This document shows, piece after piece, positions 9,003-17,219 of a stretch of DNA of 49,331 nt (within the stretch, counting starts at the first letter, position 1; every line of letters starts with the position of its first letter). A model generated the notes under the pieces. It did not search any database, was not told the origin of the DNA, and saw only the letters and a program-made list of their open reading frames with translations. A program made the position numbers and the translations under genes. Source of the stretch: Klebsiella pneumoniae (lineage in GTDB: Bacteria; Pseudomonadota; Gammaproteobacteria; Pseudomonadales; Pseudohongiellaceae); the NCBI GenBank assembly GCA_945877175.1, contig CAMCRC010000012.1, positions 1 through 49,331 of the forward strand. The letters run 5' to 3'.

Positions 9003-9278
9003 TTAAAGATTGACAGAATCTTTCAACGCTTTGCCTGCTTTGAATGTAGGCACTTTGGCTGCCTTGATCTGGATTGTGGCACCAGTCTGGGGATTTCTGC
9101 CTTGGCGAGCAGCACGCTCTTTAGTTGTAAATGTACCAAAGCCAACCAGCACAACTGGATCGCTTTTCTTCAGTGAGTCAGTGATCGCATCGATCATTGC
9201 ATCTATCACTCGTCCAGCTGTTGCTTTTGGTATATCGGCACCTGCTGCCACAGCATCGATTAATTCTGACTTGTTCAC
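9003..9278 (-). CDS. hupB: DNA-binding protein HU-beta
   Basis: 91 residues, the standard HU length. HU bends and compacts DNA as a dimer in the nucleoid. The start [11 protein letters not shown], the core [25 protein letters not shown] and the beta-arm with the intercalating proline loop (RNPQTGATI) are all present. It sits between lon and ppiD, as in most gammaproteobacteria. It has a near-consensus promoter about 140 bp upstream and a strong terminator downstream, so it is probably an independent, highly expressed unit. Confidence 0.96.
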   Translation of the reverse strand: MNKSELIDAVAAGADIPKATAGRVIDAMIDAITDSLKKSDPVVLVGFGTFTTKERAARQGRNPQTGATIQIKAAKVPTFKAGKALKDSVNL

Positions 9279-9417
9279 GTTATCCCCTTATTTTTCTAAG
9301 TTGAATTATTACAAGAAACTCGGGCGGTGAAATGAAAGTTCAAATCCCGCCCTGAGTGTACATATTCTGTCTGATTTTTTATCCAAGAAATGGCTTGATA
9401 ACCAATACGACCGGCAC

Positions 9418-9447
9418 TTTATACCAAGCCACGGAAAGCCGTGTCAA
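9418..9447 (-). promoter_or_regulatory. Sigma70-type promoter of hupB
   Basis: On the minus strand TTGACA (9442-9447) and TATAAA (9418-9423) are separated by 18 bp. The spacer contains the inverted repeat CACGG-CTTT-CCGTG (9430-9443), which overlaps the -35 box. Transcription would start near 9411, giving a leader of about 130 nt before the hupB ATG. Confidence 0.7.
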
Positions 9448-9473
9448 CTGAAAACGCCGGCCCCCAATGTGAT

Positions 9474-11909
9474 TCAGTGCGTATTTACAGGCATTTCTTC
9501 CTTGTTTTTGTCTGCATCCTCTGCAGCGGAACCTATGGCCGGTTTGCTTGCAAGATCGCTTGAAATTGGAACTGGCTGATACTCCAGCGCAAGCTCCAGA
9601 ACCTGATCTATCCAGCGCACAGGACGGATGTCCAGTTCAGCCTTCACGTTATCCGGTATCTCACGCAAGTCCCGCTCGTTGTCTGCAGGAATGATGACCG
9701 TCTTGATGTTTCCACGGTGAGCAGCCAGCAACTTTTCTTTAAGTCCACCAATACGCAATACCTGGCCACGCAGCGTTATTTCCCCTGTCATGGCCACATC
9801 CGCCCTTACTGGAATGCCAGTCAACGCCGATACCAGAGCAGTACACATCCCTACCCCTGCGCTTGGCCCATCTTTGGGCGTCGCGCCTTCCGGGACATGT
9901 ATGTGCAAATCGATGGTCTCATGAAAGCCAGGCTTCAGACCCAAAGCCGCGGCCCTGCTTCGCACAACAGTAATGGCTGCTTGTATGGACTCTTGCATGA
10001 CATCGCCAAGAGAGCCCGTCTTGATAGTTTTGCCCTTGCCTTCCAAGGCAACAGCCTCAATCGTCAAGAGCTCTCCGCCTACCTGCGTCCACGCCAGTCC
10101 ATTGACCTGTCCAACAAGGTTGTGTTCTTCCGCGATTCCAAAATCATACTTGCGGACACCAGAATATTTCTCAAGGAGCTCACCCGTCAGCAACACTGGC
10201 TCTGAATGCTTCTGAGCAGAATGCTCCTTGACTACCTTTCGGCATATTTTTGCGATCTCGCGCTCAAGACCACGTACGCCAGCTTCCCGCGTGTAATAGC
10301 GCACCAGGTCTTTGACCGGCTCCTCACCAATGATCAATTCGCCGGGACGAATACCGTTGTTTTCCTGCTGCTTGGGCACAAGATAACGCGTCGCGATATT
10401 GATCTTCTCATCTTCGGTATAGCCAGGAAGTCGGATGATTTCCATACGGTCCAGAAGCGGCCCCGGAATATTCATGGTATTGGATGTGCAGACGAACATC
10501 ACTTCCGAAAGGTCGTAATCCACTTCCAGATAGTGATCATTGAAACTGTGGTTCTGCTCAGGATCGAGAACCTCCAACAGCGCCGACGCGGGGTCGCCGC
10601 GATTGTCCATGCCCATCTTGTCGATTTCATCCAACAGAAACAGTGGATTCCTGACGCCTACTTTCGCAAGCTTCTGCAGCAATTTACCTGGCAAGGAACC
10701 AATGTAGGTGCGGCGGTGCCCCCGTATTTCAGCTTCGTCTCGCACGCCACCCAATGCCATTCGTACGAATTTACGATTCGTTGCACGTGCGATCGACTCC
10801 CCAAGTGATGTTTTACCTACGCCGGGCGGGCCTACGAGACAGAGTATGGGGCCTTTCAATTTCTTAACCCGCTTCTGCACCGCCAGATACTCGAGAATGC
10901 GTGTTTTGACTTCGTCGAGCCCGTAATGATCGTTCTCGAGCACCTGCTCTGCCTTGTCCAGGTCGAAGCGGACTTTGCTGCGCGCCTTCCAAGGTATATT
11001 AACCATCCAGTCAATATACGTCCGAACCACAGACGCTTCTGATGACATGGGAGACATCATACGCAACTTGTTCAATTCCGACAGGGCTTTGTCTTTTGCT
11101 TCGGTCGGCATGCCGGCAGCATCAATTTTCTGCCTGAGCTCTTCGGCCTCATTCGGAGAGTCGTCCAGCTCGCCCATTTCTTTCTGAATAGCTTTCATTT
11201 GCTCATTCAGATAGTACTCACGCTGACTCTTCTCCATCTGCTTTTTTACACGACCACGAATGCGCTTCTCGACCTGAAAAAGGTCGATTTCGGATTCGAT
11301 CAAACTCATGAGGTGTTCTATGCGCGGCTGCAGACTGACCAGTTCCAGAAGATTCTGTTTTTCCTGAATCTGCAATGTCATGTGCGATGCTATTGTATCA
11401 ACGAGCCTGCCTGGCTCATCGATGCTTGAAATGGAGGTCATGACTTCGGGCGGTATTTTCTTGCTGAGTTGTACATACTGCTCGAACTGCGCAAGCAGCG
11501 AACGCACGAGAAGTTCGGATTGCTTTTCCATCAGCGGCTCAGCGACAAGCACAGAAATCTGAGCCTGAAAATACTCAGCATCGAAATCAACGGACTTGAT
11601 GCGCGCGCGATTCACGCCCTCCACCAGAACCTTTACAGTGCCGTCCGGCAAACGAATCAGCTGCAAGATGCTGGCTATTGTCCCGATCTCAAAGACATCG
11701 CGAATACTGGGGTCATCTTCGGTAGGATTTTTTTGCGCAACCAGCAGGACCTGCTTTCCAGTGCTCATGGCAACTTCAAGAGCTTTTATGGACTTGGGCC
11801 GCCCAACGAAGAGTGGCTGTACAATCTGCGGATAAACGACAACATCACGAAGAGGCAATAGTGGCAACACATTCTTCGCGACTTCGGAGGACTCTGAAAG
11901 AAGACCCAT
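9474..11909 (-). CDS. lon: ATP-dependent protease Lon
   Basis: 811 residues. Lon is a cytoplasmic hexameric AAA+ serine protease that degrades misfolded and regulatory proteins. The N-terminal substrate-binding domain starts at [14 protein letters not shown] (15-28). A coiled-coil section lies around 210-250. The AAA+ module has Walker [10 protein letters not shown] (360-368, K366) and Walker B LLDEID (425-430). The Ser-Lys protease dyad is S683 in KDGPSAGVG and K726 in [10 protein letters not shown]. Length is slightly above E. coli Lon (784) because of a longer acidic C-terminal tail. AGGA lies 8 nt before the ATG. It sits between clpX and hupB in the standard order. Confidence 0.96.
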   Translation of the reverse strand: MGLLSESSEVAKNVLPLLPLRDVVVYPQIVQPLFVGRPKSIKALEVAMSTGKQVLLVAQKNPTEDDPSIRDVFEIGTIASILQLIRLPDGTVKVLVEGVNRARIKSVDFDAEYFQAQISVLVAEPLMEKQSELLVRSLLAQFEQYVQLSKKIPPEVMTSISSIDEPGRLVDTIASHMTLQIQEKQNLLELVSLQPRIEHLMSLIESEIDLFQVEKRIRGRVKKQMEKSQREYYLNEQMKAIQKEMGELDDSPNEAEELRQKIDAAGMPTEAKDKALSELNKLRMMSPMSSEASVVRTYIDWMVNIPWKARSKVRFDLDKAEQVLENDHYGLDEVKTRILEYLAVQKRVKKLKGPILCLVGPPGVGKTSLGESIARATNRKFVRMALGGVRDEAEIRGHRRTYIGSLPGKLLQKLAKVGVRNPLFLLDEIDKMGMDNRGDPASALLEVLDPEQNHSFNDHYLEVDYDLSEVMFVCTSNTMNIPGPLLDRMEIIRLPGYTEDEKINIATRYLVPKQQENNGIRPGELIIGEEPVKDLVRYYTREAGVRGLEREIAKICRKVVKEHSAQKHSEPVLLTGELLEKYSGVRKYDFGIAEEHNLVGQVNGLAWTQVGGELLTIEAVALEGKGKTIKTGSLGDVMQESIQAAITVVRSRAAALGLKPGFHETIDLHIHVPEGATPKDGPSAGVGMCTALVSALTGIPVRADVAMTGEITLRGQVLRIGGLKEKLLAAHRGNIKTVIIPADNERDLREIPDNVKAELDIRPVRWIDQVLELALEYQPVPISSDLASKPAIGSAAEDADKNKEEMPVNTH

Positions 11910-11966
11910 AAATACATCCTGGAGGTTAGGAGTGGAAAATCACACTCAATGGCTTTCAGACTCAAT

Positions 11967-11992
11967 TCTTGGGGCACGCAACTCAAATTCAA
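11967..11992 (-). promoter_or_regulatory. Possible heat-shock (sigma32-type) promoter upstream of lon
   Basis: On the minus strand TTGAAT (11987-11992) is followed after about 12 bp by CCCCAAGA (11967-11974). This resembles the sigma32 pattern TTGAA...CCCCAT. Lon is a classical heat-shock gene in related bacteria. The match is partial and the call is an inference from spacing and context. Confidence 0.35.
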
Positions 11993-12025
11993 TTGCGTTT
12001 GAATGAAAAGCAGAAGGGAAAACCC

Positions 12026-13315
12026 TCAATGTTCTTCAGATGCTGTCCTGCTTTGCTGCTCCCGATTCTCGTAGACGAGAAGGGGTTCTGATTCTCCATT
12101 TATGACGGCAGCATCAATTATGACTTTACTCACCTTGTCCATGGAGGGTATTTTGTACATCGTATCGAGCAACACGCTCTCCATTATAGAGCGCAATCCG
12201 CGCGCACCTGTCTTTCTTTCCCTGGCTTTCTGAGCCACTGCCTTCAGGGCTTCATCCCGAAACTGGATTTCCACACCTTCCATTTCGAAAAGCTTCTGAT
12301 ATTGCTTGATCAGCGCGTTCTTTGGCTCTTTCAAAATGCGCATCAGAGCATCCAGATCAAGCTCGTCCAACGTGGCAATCATGGGCAATCGGCCAACAAA
12401 TTCAGGGATCAAACCATATTTCACAAGATCTTCCGGCTCTACATCCCGAAGTGTTTCTCCGGTCTTATGATCCAGGTCCTTGCTGCGCACTTCAGCACCG
12501 AAGCCAATTCCGCCTTTCTCGGACCGATCTCGAATGATCTTCTCAAGGCCTGCAAATGCGCCGCCACAAATGAACAGGATATTGGAGGTATCAACCTGAA
12601 GAAATTCCTGTTGCGGATGCTTGCGACCACCCTGAGGAGGAACTGACGCTACGGTACCTTCGATCAACTTGAGCAATGCTTGTTGCACACCCTCTCCCGA
12701 CACATCGCGTGTAATGGAGGGATTGTCGGACTTGCGGGAAATTTTGTCGATTTCGTCTATGTATACAATACCGATCTGCGCCTTCTCGACATCGTAATCA
12801 CATTTCTGAAGCAACTTCTGAATAATGTTTTCGACGTCTTCGCCAACATACCCCGCTTCTGTCAAGGTGGTAGCGTCTGCGATCGTAAAGGGGACATCCA
12901 GCAGCCTGGCAAGCGTTTCGGCAAGTAGCGTTTTGCCTGTGCCAGTAGGACCGACCATGAGAATATTGCTTTTCCCAAGCTCGACACCACCGGAAGAATG
13001 TTCATAGTTCAGACGTTTGTAATGATTGTAAACAGCAACAGCCAGTACTTTTTTGGCTCGCTCTTGTCCGATGACATATTCGTCGAGGGTGCTCTTGATT
13101 TCTTCGGGGATAGGTAACTTCTTGTTACCTCCTTCGGAGTCCTTTTCCTGGATCTCTTCGCGAATAATGTCATTGCAAAGGTCTACGCACTCGTCGCAAA
13201 CAAAGACTGAGGGACCAGCGATCAGTTTCCGGACTTCATGCTGGCTCTTGCCGCAGAATGAGCAATACAGCAACTTGCCGCTGTCATCGCCTTTGTTGAA
13301 ACGATCATCTGACAT
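12026..13315 (-). CDS. clpX: ATP-dependent Clp protease ATP-binding subunit ClpX
   Basis: 429 residues from ATG at 13315. ClpX is the AAA+ unfoldase that feeds tagged substrates to ClpP. The N-terminal zinc-binding domain carries C18, C21, C40 and C43 ([22 protein letters not shown]). Walker A is GPTGTGKT, Walker B is YIDEIDK, and the pore loop GYVGED and the IGF loop region for ClpP docking ([10 protein letters not shown]) are visible. The ATG has GAGG 9 nt upstream and matches homologue starts; the open frame reaches TTG at 13330. It lies between clpP and lon. Confidence 0.96.
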   Translation of the reverse strand: MSDDRFNKGDDSGKLLYCSFCGKSQHEVRKLIAGPSVFVCDECVDLCNDIIREEIQEKDSEGGNKKLPIPEEIKSTLDEYVIGQERAKKVLAVAVYNHYKRLNYEHSSGGVELGKSNILMVGPTGTGKTLLAETLARLLDVPFTIADATTLTEAGYVGEDVENIIQKLLQKCDYDVEKAQIGIVYIDEIDKISRKSDNPSITRDVSGEGVQQALLKLIEGTVASVPPQGGRKHPQQEFLQVDTSNILFICGGAFAGLEKIIRDRSEKGGIGFGAEVRSKDLDHKTGETLRDVEPEDLVKYGLIPEFVGRLPMIATLDELDLDALMRILKEPKNALIKQYQKLFEMEGVEIQFRDEALKAVAQKARERKTGARGLRSIMESVLLDTMYKIPSMDKVSKVIIDAAVINGESEPLLVYENREQQSRTASEEH

Positions 13316-13474
13316 TAAACTTATCCTCAAATTCGACGCCGGTCCAGATTACAGGACTTTCGGGCAGTCTCCAATACTTGTGCCACTGCCATAGACACGG
13401 CATTTCGGGCTCTCGAAGCAGGTAATCGGCAGAAAATCGTCGTGCACGAGTGTTTTTCGGAGCATTTACCGGAT

Positions 13475-14089
13475 TTACATCACACGATGGCTCAAGACCT
13501 TGTCGATGAGGCCGTATTTGACGCCTTCATCAGCGCTCATGAAGTTGTCGCGTTCAGTATCGCGCGCGATGGTTTCAAGGTCTTTTCCGGTATGCATGGC
13601 CATGATGTTGTTAAGCTGATGGCGCAACTTGATGATTTCATTTGCCTGAATCTCGATATCCGAAGCTTGCCCTTGTGCACCGCCACTGGGCTGATGAATC
13701 ATCATGCGGGAATGAGGCAAGGCAAATCGTTTGCCTTTAGCGCCGCCTGCCAGCAGAAGTGCACCCATGCTCGCGGCCTGACCGATACACATGGTGCTTA
13801 CGTCAGGCTTGATGAACTGCATTGTGTCATAAATCGACAAGCCCGCGGTGACGGACCCACCAGGCGAATTGATGTACAAATGAATGTCCTTGTCGGGATT
13901 CTCTGACTCCAGGAACAACAACTGTGCCACGACGAGGTTGGCCATGTAGTCTTCAACCTGCCCCACCATAAAGATCACCCGCTCCTTGAGAAGGCGCGAA
14001 TAGATGTCATAGGAGCGCTCACCCCGGGCAGTCTGTTCAACAACCATCGGCACCAGTGTAGACACAATCAATTCCTGCGTGTGATCCAT
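13475..14089 (-). CDS. clpP: ATP-dependent Clp protease proteolytic subunit ClpP
   Basis: 204 residues. ClpP forms the barrel-shaped serine protease core that works with ClpX or ClpA. The catalytic triad is S107 ([13 protein letters not shown]), H132 ([10 protein letters not shown]) and D181 ([12 protein letters not shown]). The short N-terminal extension is probably processed, as in E. coli. It starts 9 bp after the tig stop, so tig and clpP are likely co-transcribed; clpX follows after about 160 bp. Confidence 0.96.
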   Translation of the reverse strand: MDHTQELIVSTLVPMVVEQTARGERSYDIYSRLLKERVIFMVGQVEDYMANLVVAQLLFLESENPDKDIHLYINSPGGSVTAGLSIYDTMQFIKPDVSTMCIGQAASMGALLLAGGAKGKRFALPHSRMMIHQPSGGAQGQASDIEIQANEIIKLRHQLNNIMAMHTGKDLETIARDTERDNFMSADEGVKYGLIDKVLSHRVM

Positions 14090-14098
14090 ATAGACTCG

Positions 14099-15418
14099 TT
14101 ATTTGGCTGCTTTTGCCGTTTCCGGCTTGATGACGTCATCATAACTGACGCGCTTTTCCTTCACTTTGGCTTCCGCCAGAATCGCTTCAAAGGCCTGATC
14201 CTCGAGCACGGAAGACTCCACCGTGGCAAGTTGATCCTTGTTGCTGTAGTACCAACGCACCACCTGCTCAGGGGTTTCGTAAGTAGAAGCAATATCTTCA
14301 ATAGTCGATTTAACGAGTACAGGATCTGCTTTCAGACTCTTGCTCTTGATGACTTCCCCGAGAATCAGGCCAAGAGCAATGCGCTTCTCAGCTTGTTCAC
14401 GGAAAAGTTCGTCCGGCAGCATGGAGGGATCGATGCTCTGCTTGCCACCGCCGAACTGCTGCATGGCCTGCTGACGCAGGGACCCAATCTCGCCCAGTAC
14501 CAGACTGTTGGGCAGGGCTACTTTGTTCTGAGCCAGCAATTGCTCCATTACACGACTTTTCACTTTAGCCTTGCTGGCGTTCTTGAGTTCGCGCTCCATA
14601 TTGGCCGCCACTTCCTTGCGGAAAGCCTCAAGACCCCCTTCATCGATTCCAAAGACAGCAAAGAATTCTTCATTCAATTCGGGAAGTACCGGTGCACTCA
14701 CGGAATTGATCTTGATCTCGAATTTCACAGGCTTCCCGGCGAGGTCCTTGTTCTGATAATCCTCAGGAAATACCAATTCGAGAACGACATCATCGCCTGA
14801 CTTCTTCTTGGTAAGGCCTTTTTCGAAGCCTTCAATCATACGCTGGGAACCCAGCACGAGATTGGCGCCCTGTGCAGAGCCGCCGGCAAAGCCTTCACCA
14901 TTCATGGTGCCGGTATAATCAATATTCAATCGATCTTTGGTCTTGCTCTGACGCGTTACGGGATCCCATGTCTGCCGCTGCTGGCGCAGTGTCTCGATCA
15001 TCTTGTCTATATTTTCTTCTTCGACCTGCGCAACCAGTTTCTCAACTTTCAATTCCTTGAAATCAGCCAGCGTGACTTCGGGGAAAACTTCGAACAATGC
15101 GACATACTCAAGATCCTTGCCCTCCGCAAGCGATTTGGGCTCGATGCGAGGCTGGCCAGCAGGCTTCAAATTCTGTTCCGCGATAGCCTGGTAGTAGGTC
15201 TTGCTCATGACTTCGCCAACTACTTCCTGGCGAACTCCCTTGCCATAGCGCCCCTTGATTAACTTCAAAGGAATCTTGCCTTTACGGAAACCATTGAGTC
15301 GGACGTTGCCAGCGGCTTCTTGAAGTCGCGCCATGACAGCGCTTTCAACGACTGCTGCGGGAACTCCTACGGTCATACGACGCTCGAGTTCGGAAATTGT
15401 CTCGATGGAAACTTGCAT
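14099..15418 (-). CDS. tig: Trigger factor
   Basis: 439 residues. Trigger factor is the ribosome-bound chaperone that meets nascent chains at the exit tunnel. The ribosome-binding domain is present, with a signature-like stretch GFRKGKIPLKLIKGRYG near residue 41. The FKBP-type isomerase domain lies around 155-230 (RLNIDYTGTMNGEGFAGG). The C-terminal chaperone arms follow. The length is typical. It heads the minus-strand tig-clpP-clpX-lon-hupB-ppiD block. Confidence 0.95.
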   Translation of the reverse strand: MQVSIETISELERRMTVGVPAAVVESAVMARLQEAAGNVRLNGFRKGKIPLKLIKGRYGKGVRQEVVGEVMSKTYYQAIAEQNLKPAGQPRIEPKSLAEGKDLEYVALFEVFPEVTLADFKELKVEKLVAQVEEENIDKMIETLRQQRQTWDPVTRQSKTKDRLNIDYTGTMNGEGFAGGSAQGANLVLGSQRMIEGFEKGLTKKKSGDDVVLELVFPEDYQNKDLAGKPVKFEIKINSVSAPVLPELNEEFFAVFGIDEGGLEAFRKEVAANMERELKNASKAKVKSRVMEQLLAQNKVALPNSLVLGEIGSLRQQAMQQFGGGKQSIDPSMLPDELFREQAEKRIALGLILGEVIKSKSLKADPVLVKSTIEDIASTYETPEQVVRWYYSNKDQLATVESSVLEDQAFEAILAEAKVKEKRVSYDDVIKPETAKAAK

Positions 15419-15726
15419 GGATTACCCTCTACTATCGGCAGACCTGTTGTGTCGACCTTTCATTGTCATTCTGGAAAGAATTCGCCCGGATCACAGCTCT
15501 GACCCAGCAAATTCGCAGTGAAAACTGAATTCCAGGACTCATACAACTTTGCCCGCCCCAAAACACTCCATTTAAGTGCTTATAATTCAACGGCTTAAGA
15601 TGTATTTCCCGGTTTCTGAAGTGCGCGATTCTCCCATACTGCCTGCTTATATTCAATTGTGAATATTGTGAGTACTGACCGGCTGAACTATTCTCGCTGG
15701 CCATTTGTGTTGCTGCAGAGGCGCTC
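15419..15726. other. Intergenic region between divergent tig and mobA
   Basis: 308 bp without a convincing gene. It should hold the promoters of both tig and mobA. I see no clear -35/-10 pair. A perfect 18-bp palindrome at 15649-15666 is the only conspicuous structure. Confidence 0.6.
15649..15666. promoter_or_regulatory. 18-bp palindrome upstream of mobA, possible operator
   Basis: ATATTCAATTGTGAATAT consists of perfect 7-bp arms ATATTCA / TGAATAT around ATTG. It lies about 60 bp before the mobA start, in the divergent tig-mobA region. It is AT-rich and could be a repressor site or part of a promoter. No factor can be named. Confidence 0.35.
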
Positions 15727-16356
15727 GTGAATCCTGCAAATATCTGTGTCAATGGTGTCATTCTGGCTGGCGGCAAAGGCTCCCGCATGCAATTCCAGGA
15801 AAAACCCTTGCTGCCGCTCGGCAACAGGCGCGTCATGGATTGGATCCTTCAATCAGCGATTCCGCAAGTTTCCCAGCTTCTAATCAACGTCAACAAAGCG
15901 GCCGAGCGCTACGCGGAGTTCGGCCTGCCCCTGATCTCTGACTCCTTCAGCAATGACCCAGGCCCACTTGCAGGTCTGCATGCTGCAATGCTCTGGAGCC
16001 TGACCAATCACCCAGGATGCACCCACGTCGCCTGTTTTCCCGGCGATGTTCCATGGTTCGACCATGACTACGTGCAGCGCGTGCTTGACCTGATGAGGCA
16101 TGAGCGGACTCAGATAGGCTGGTTGCAAACTGAACAGCAACACCAGCCGCTTTTTTCGGTGTGGGACATACGCATGGAAAAACTGCTTGCCTTGGCATTG
16201 GAGCGCGGTCACTACAGTCCCATGGCCTTCACAAGGTCGCATTCAAATTCACTTCTGGTTCTAGCCGAAACGAAGCCAGGCTATTACCTGAACCTCAACT
16301 CACCTGAAGATATGATCTTGGCAAGGACATTTGCTGAACAGTTCACCCACGATTGA
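15727..16356 (+). CDS. mobA: Molybdenum cofactor guanylyltransferase MobA
   Basis: 209 residues. MobA transfers GMP from GTP to molybdopterin to make the guanine dinucleotide form of the cofactor in the cytoplasm. The nucleotidyltransferase loop GVILAGGKGSRM is near the N-terminus, KPLLPLG follows, and the metal site is in CFPGDVPWF near 103. Near the C-terminus, LNLNSPEDM matches the usual NINTPEDL of the family. The start is GTG at 15727, supported by GAGG just upstream. No other molybdopterin genes are nearby. Nucleotidyltransferases share this fold, so a related transferase is possible but less likely. Confidence 0.85.
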   Translation: MNPANICVNGVILAGGKGSRMQFQEKPLLPLGNRRVMDWILQSAIPQVSQLLINVNKAAERYAEFGLPLISDSFSNDPGPLAGLHAAMLWSLTNHPGCTHVACFPGDVPWFDHDYVQRVLDLMRHERTQIGWLQTEQQHQPLFSVWDIRMEKLLALALERGHYSPMAFTRSHSNSLLVLAETKPGYYLNLNSPEDMILARTFAEQFTHD

Positions 16357-16696
16357 TGATGCATGGCAGCCAAAAATCGGCATTAAAAATTTATATTTCC
16401 CATTTCTTTTCCAACTCTTTGAATCGAAAGTAACTCTTGAGTAGAAGAACTCGTAACTCAAGCCAAACAACGGTAAGAAACGTTGGAAATCAGCTCGGTT
16501 AGATTCCAGCTCTAACATCTTGATGAATCGAAGAATTTCACGAGTATGTGATCTAACGATTATTTTCTCAACATATTGAAATAAAAGCTTTTTACAAATT
16601 CCAAAGAATGCCATGGCACTCTGCAAGCCTCACAGGAATGGCATAGTAATTGCGCTCTTCTCAGCCCAAATTACTCGTACTATTTTCTGATCACTA
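16357..16696. other. AT-rich stretch without a confident gene
   Basis: About 340 bp of noticeably lower GC than its neighbours. An open frame of 108 codons on the minus strand (16300-16626) overlaps the 3' end of mobA. Its product is not recognisable and it has no clear ribosome-binding site. Small imperfect stems occur (CTTGAG...CTCAAG near 16435-16460, CAACG...CGTTG near 16466-16484). It could be a remnant of acquired DNA. Confidence 0.4.
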
Positions 16697-16762
16697 GTCA
16701 ACTCAGGGCCATGCGTGGATCATGAGGAAAGAATCCTTGCGACCAAGCGGTCCTGAGTTGAC
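16697..16762 (+). promoter_or_regulatory. Long leader hairpin directly before the Shine-Dalgarno of the DUF6316-like gene
   Basis: GTCAACTCAGGGCC (16697-16710) pairs with GGTCCTGAGTTGAC (16749-16762) in a 14-bp stem with one G-U pair, enclosing a 38-nt loop. The GGAG of the next gene begins at 16763, immediately after the stem. Such placement could control ribosome access. The loop contains ATGAGGA and AATCCTT, which recur in the same order at the start of the downstream coding region. Confidence 0.5.
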
Positions 16763-16771
16763 GGAGACAAC

Positions 16772-17068
16772 ATGAGGATCAAGAAAATGGCAATCCTTCG
16801 CAAGCAAGACCGCACAGATCGAATAATTCCCGAACGTACAGAACGTGTGTACGACAATGGCGGCCTTTGGTACTTCCGAACACGCGAACGCGGCAGTATC
16901 GGCCCGTTCCGTTATCAGTCTGAAGCACGCCAGATGCTGCAAAATTTCATTCGCGACATGCAGGCAGCGGATGTTGTTGCAGCAAAGTCCGGCAAGCCGC
17001 GTTTTCGCCTGAATGCCATCGCCAGAAGTGCTCGCGGAAGCATGGGAGCGATGGGCTTTGGGAATTGA
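16772..17068 (+). CDS. Small conserved protein resembling DUF6316
   Basis: 98 residues, basic, no signal peptide or membrane segment. The central part reads PERTERVYDNGGLWYFRTRERGSIGPF and continues YQSEARQMLQNFIRDM. This aromatic WYF-x-TRE-x-x-x-IGPF pattern followed by a helix is how I recall the DUF6316 family of small gammaproteobacterial proteins, whose function is unknown. The start ATG at 16772 has GGAG 5 nt upstream; a second ATG at residue 6 is possible. It is a single-gene unit, flanked by a leader hairpin and a terminator. The family match is from memory. Confidence 0.65.
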   Translation: MRIKKMAILRKQDRTDRIIPERTERVYDNGGLWYFRTRERGSIGPFRYQSEARQMLQNFIRDMQAADVVAAKSGKPRFRLNAIARSARGSMGAMGFGN

Positions 17069-17095
17069 CCCTGAGCCAAAGTTGTTTCTTGAGTA

Positions 17096-17137
17096 CAGGA
17101 CGTCAGTGTTTGAGCTGATGTCCTGAAGTCAATTTTT
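17096..17137 (+). terminator. Rho-independent terminator after the DUF6316-like gene
   Basis: CAGGACGTCAG (17096-17106) pairs with CTGATGTCCTG (17115-17125) in an 11-bp stem with one G-U pair and an 8-nt loop, followed by AAGTCAATTTTT. The T run begins 7 nt after the stem, a little far, so strength is moderate. Confidence 0.65.
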
Positions 17138-17219
17138 CGCACGATCGCCTTCCCCGGTTTCCTGAGTTACACTCGCCCCATTCTTCCCAACACTCGCCTC
17201 GGTTACGGGCGAGCCCCCC

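Noticed and set aside
9327-9356. Possible terminator after lon (GGGCGG...CCGCCC)
   Set aside because: Six-bp stem with a 19-nt loop and no T run on the minus strand.
15580-15586. TATAAT before mobA as a -10 box
   Set aside because: No acceptable -35 at 16-18 bp and no correctly spaced TG extension.
16300-16626. 108-codon minus-strand frame after mobA
   Set aside because: Overlaps mobA antisense, has no ribosome-binding site and no recognisable family; described as part of the AT-rich patch.
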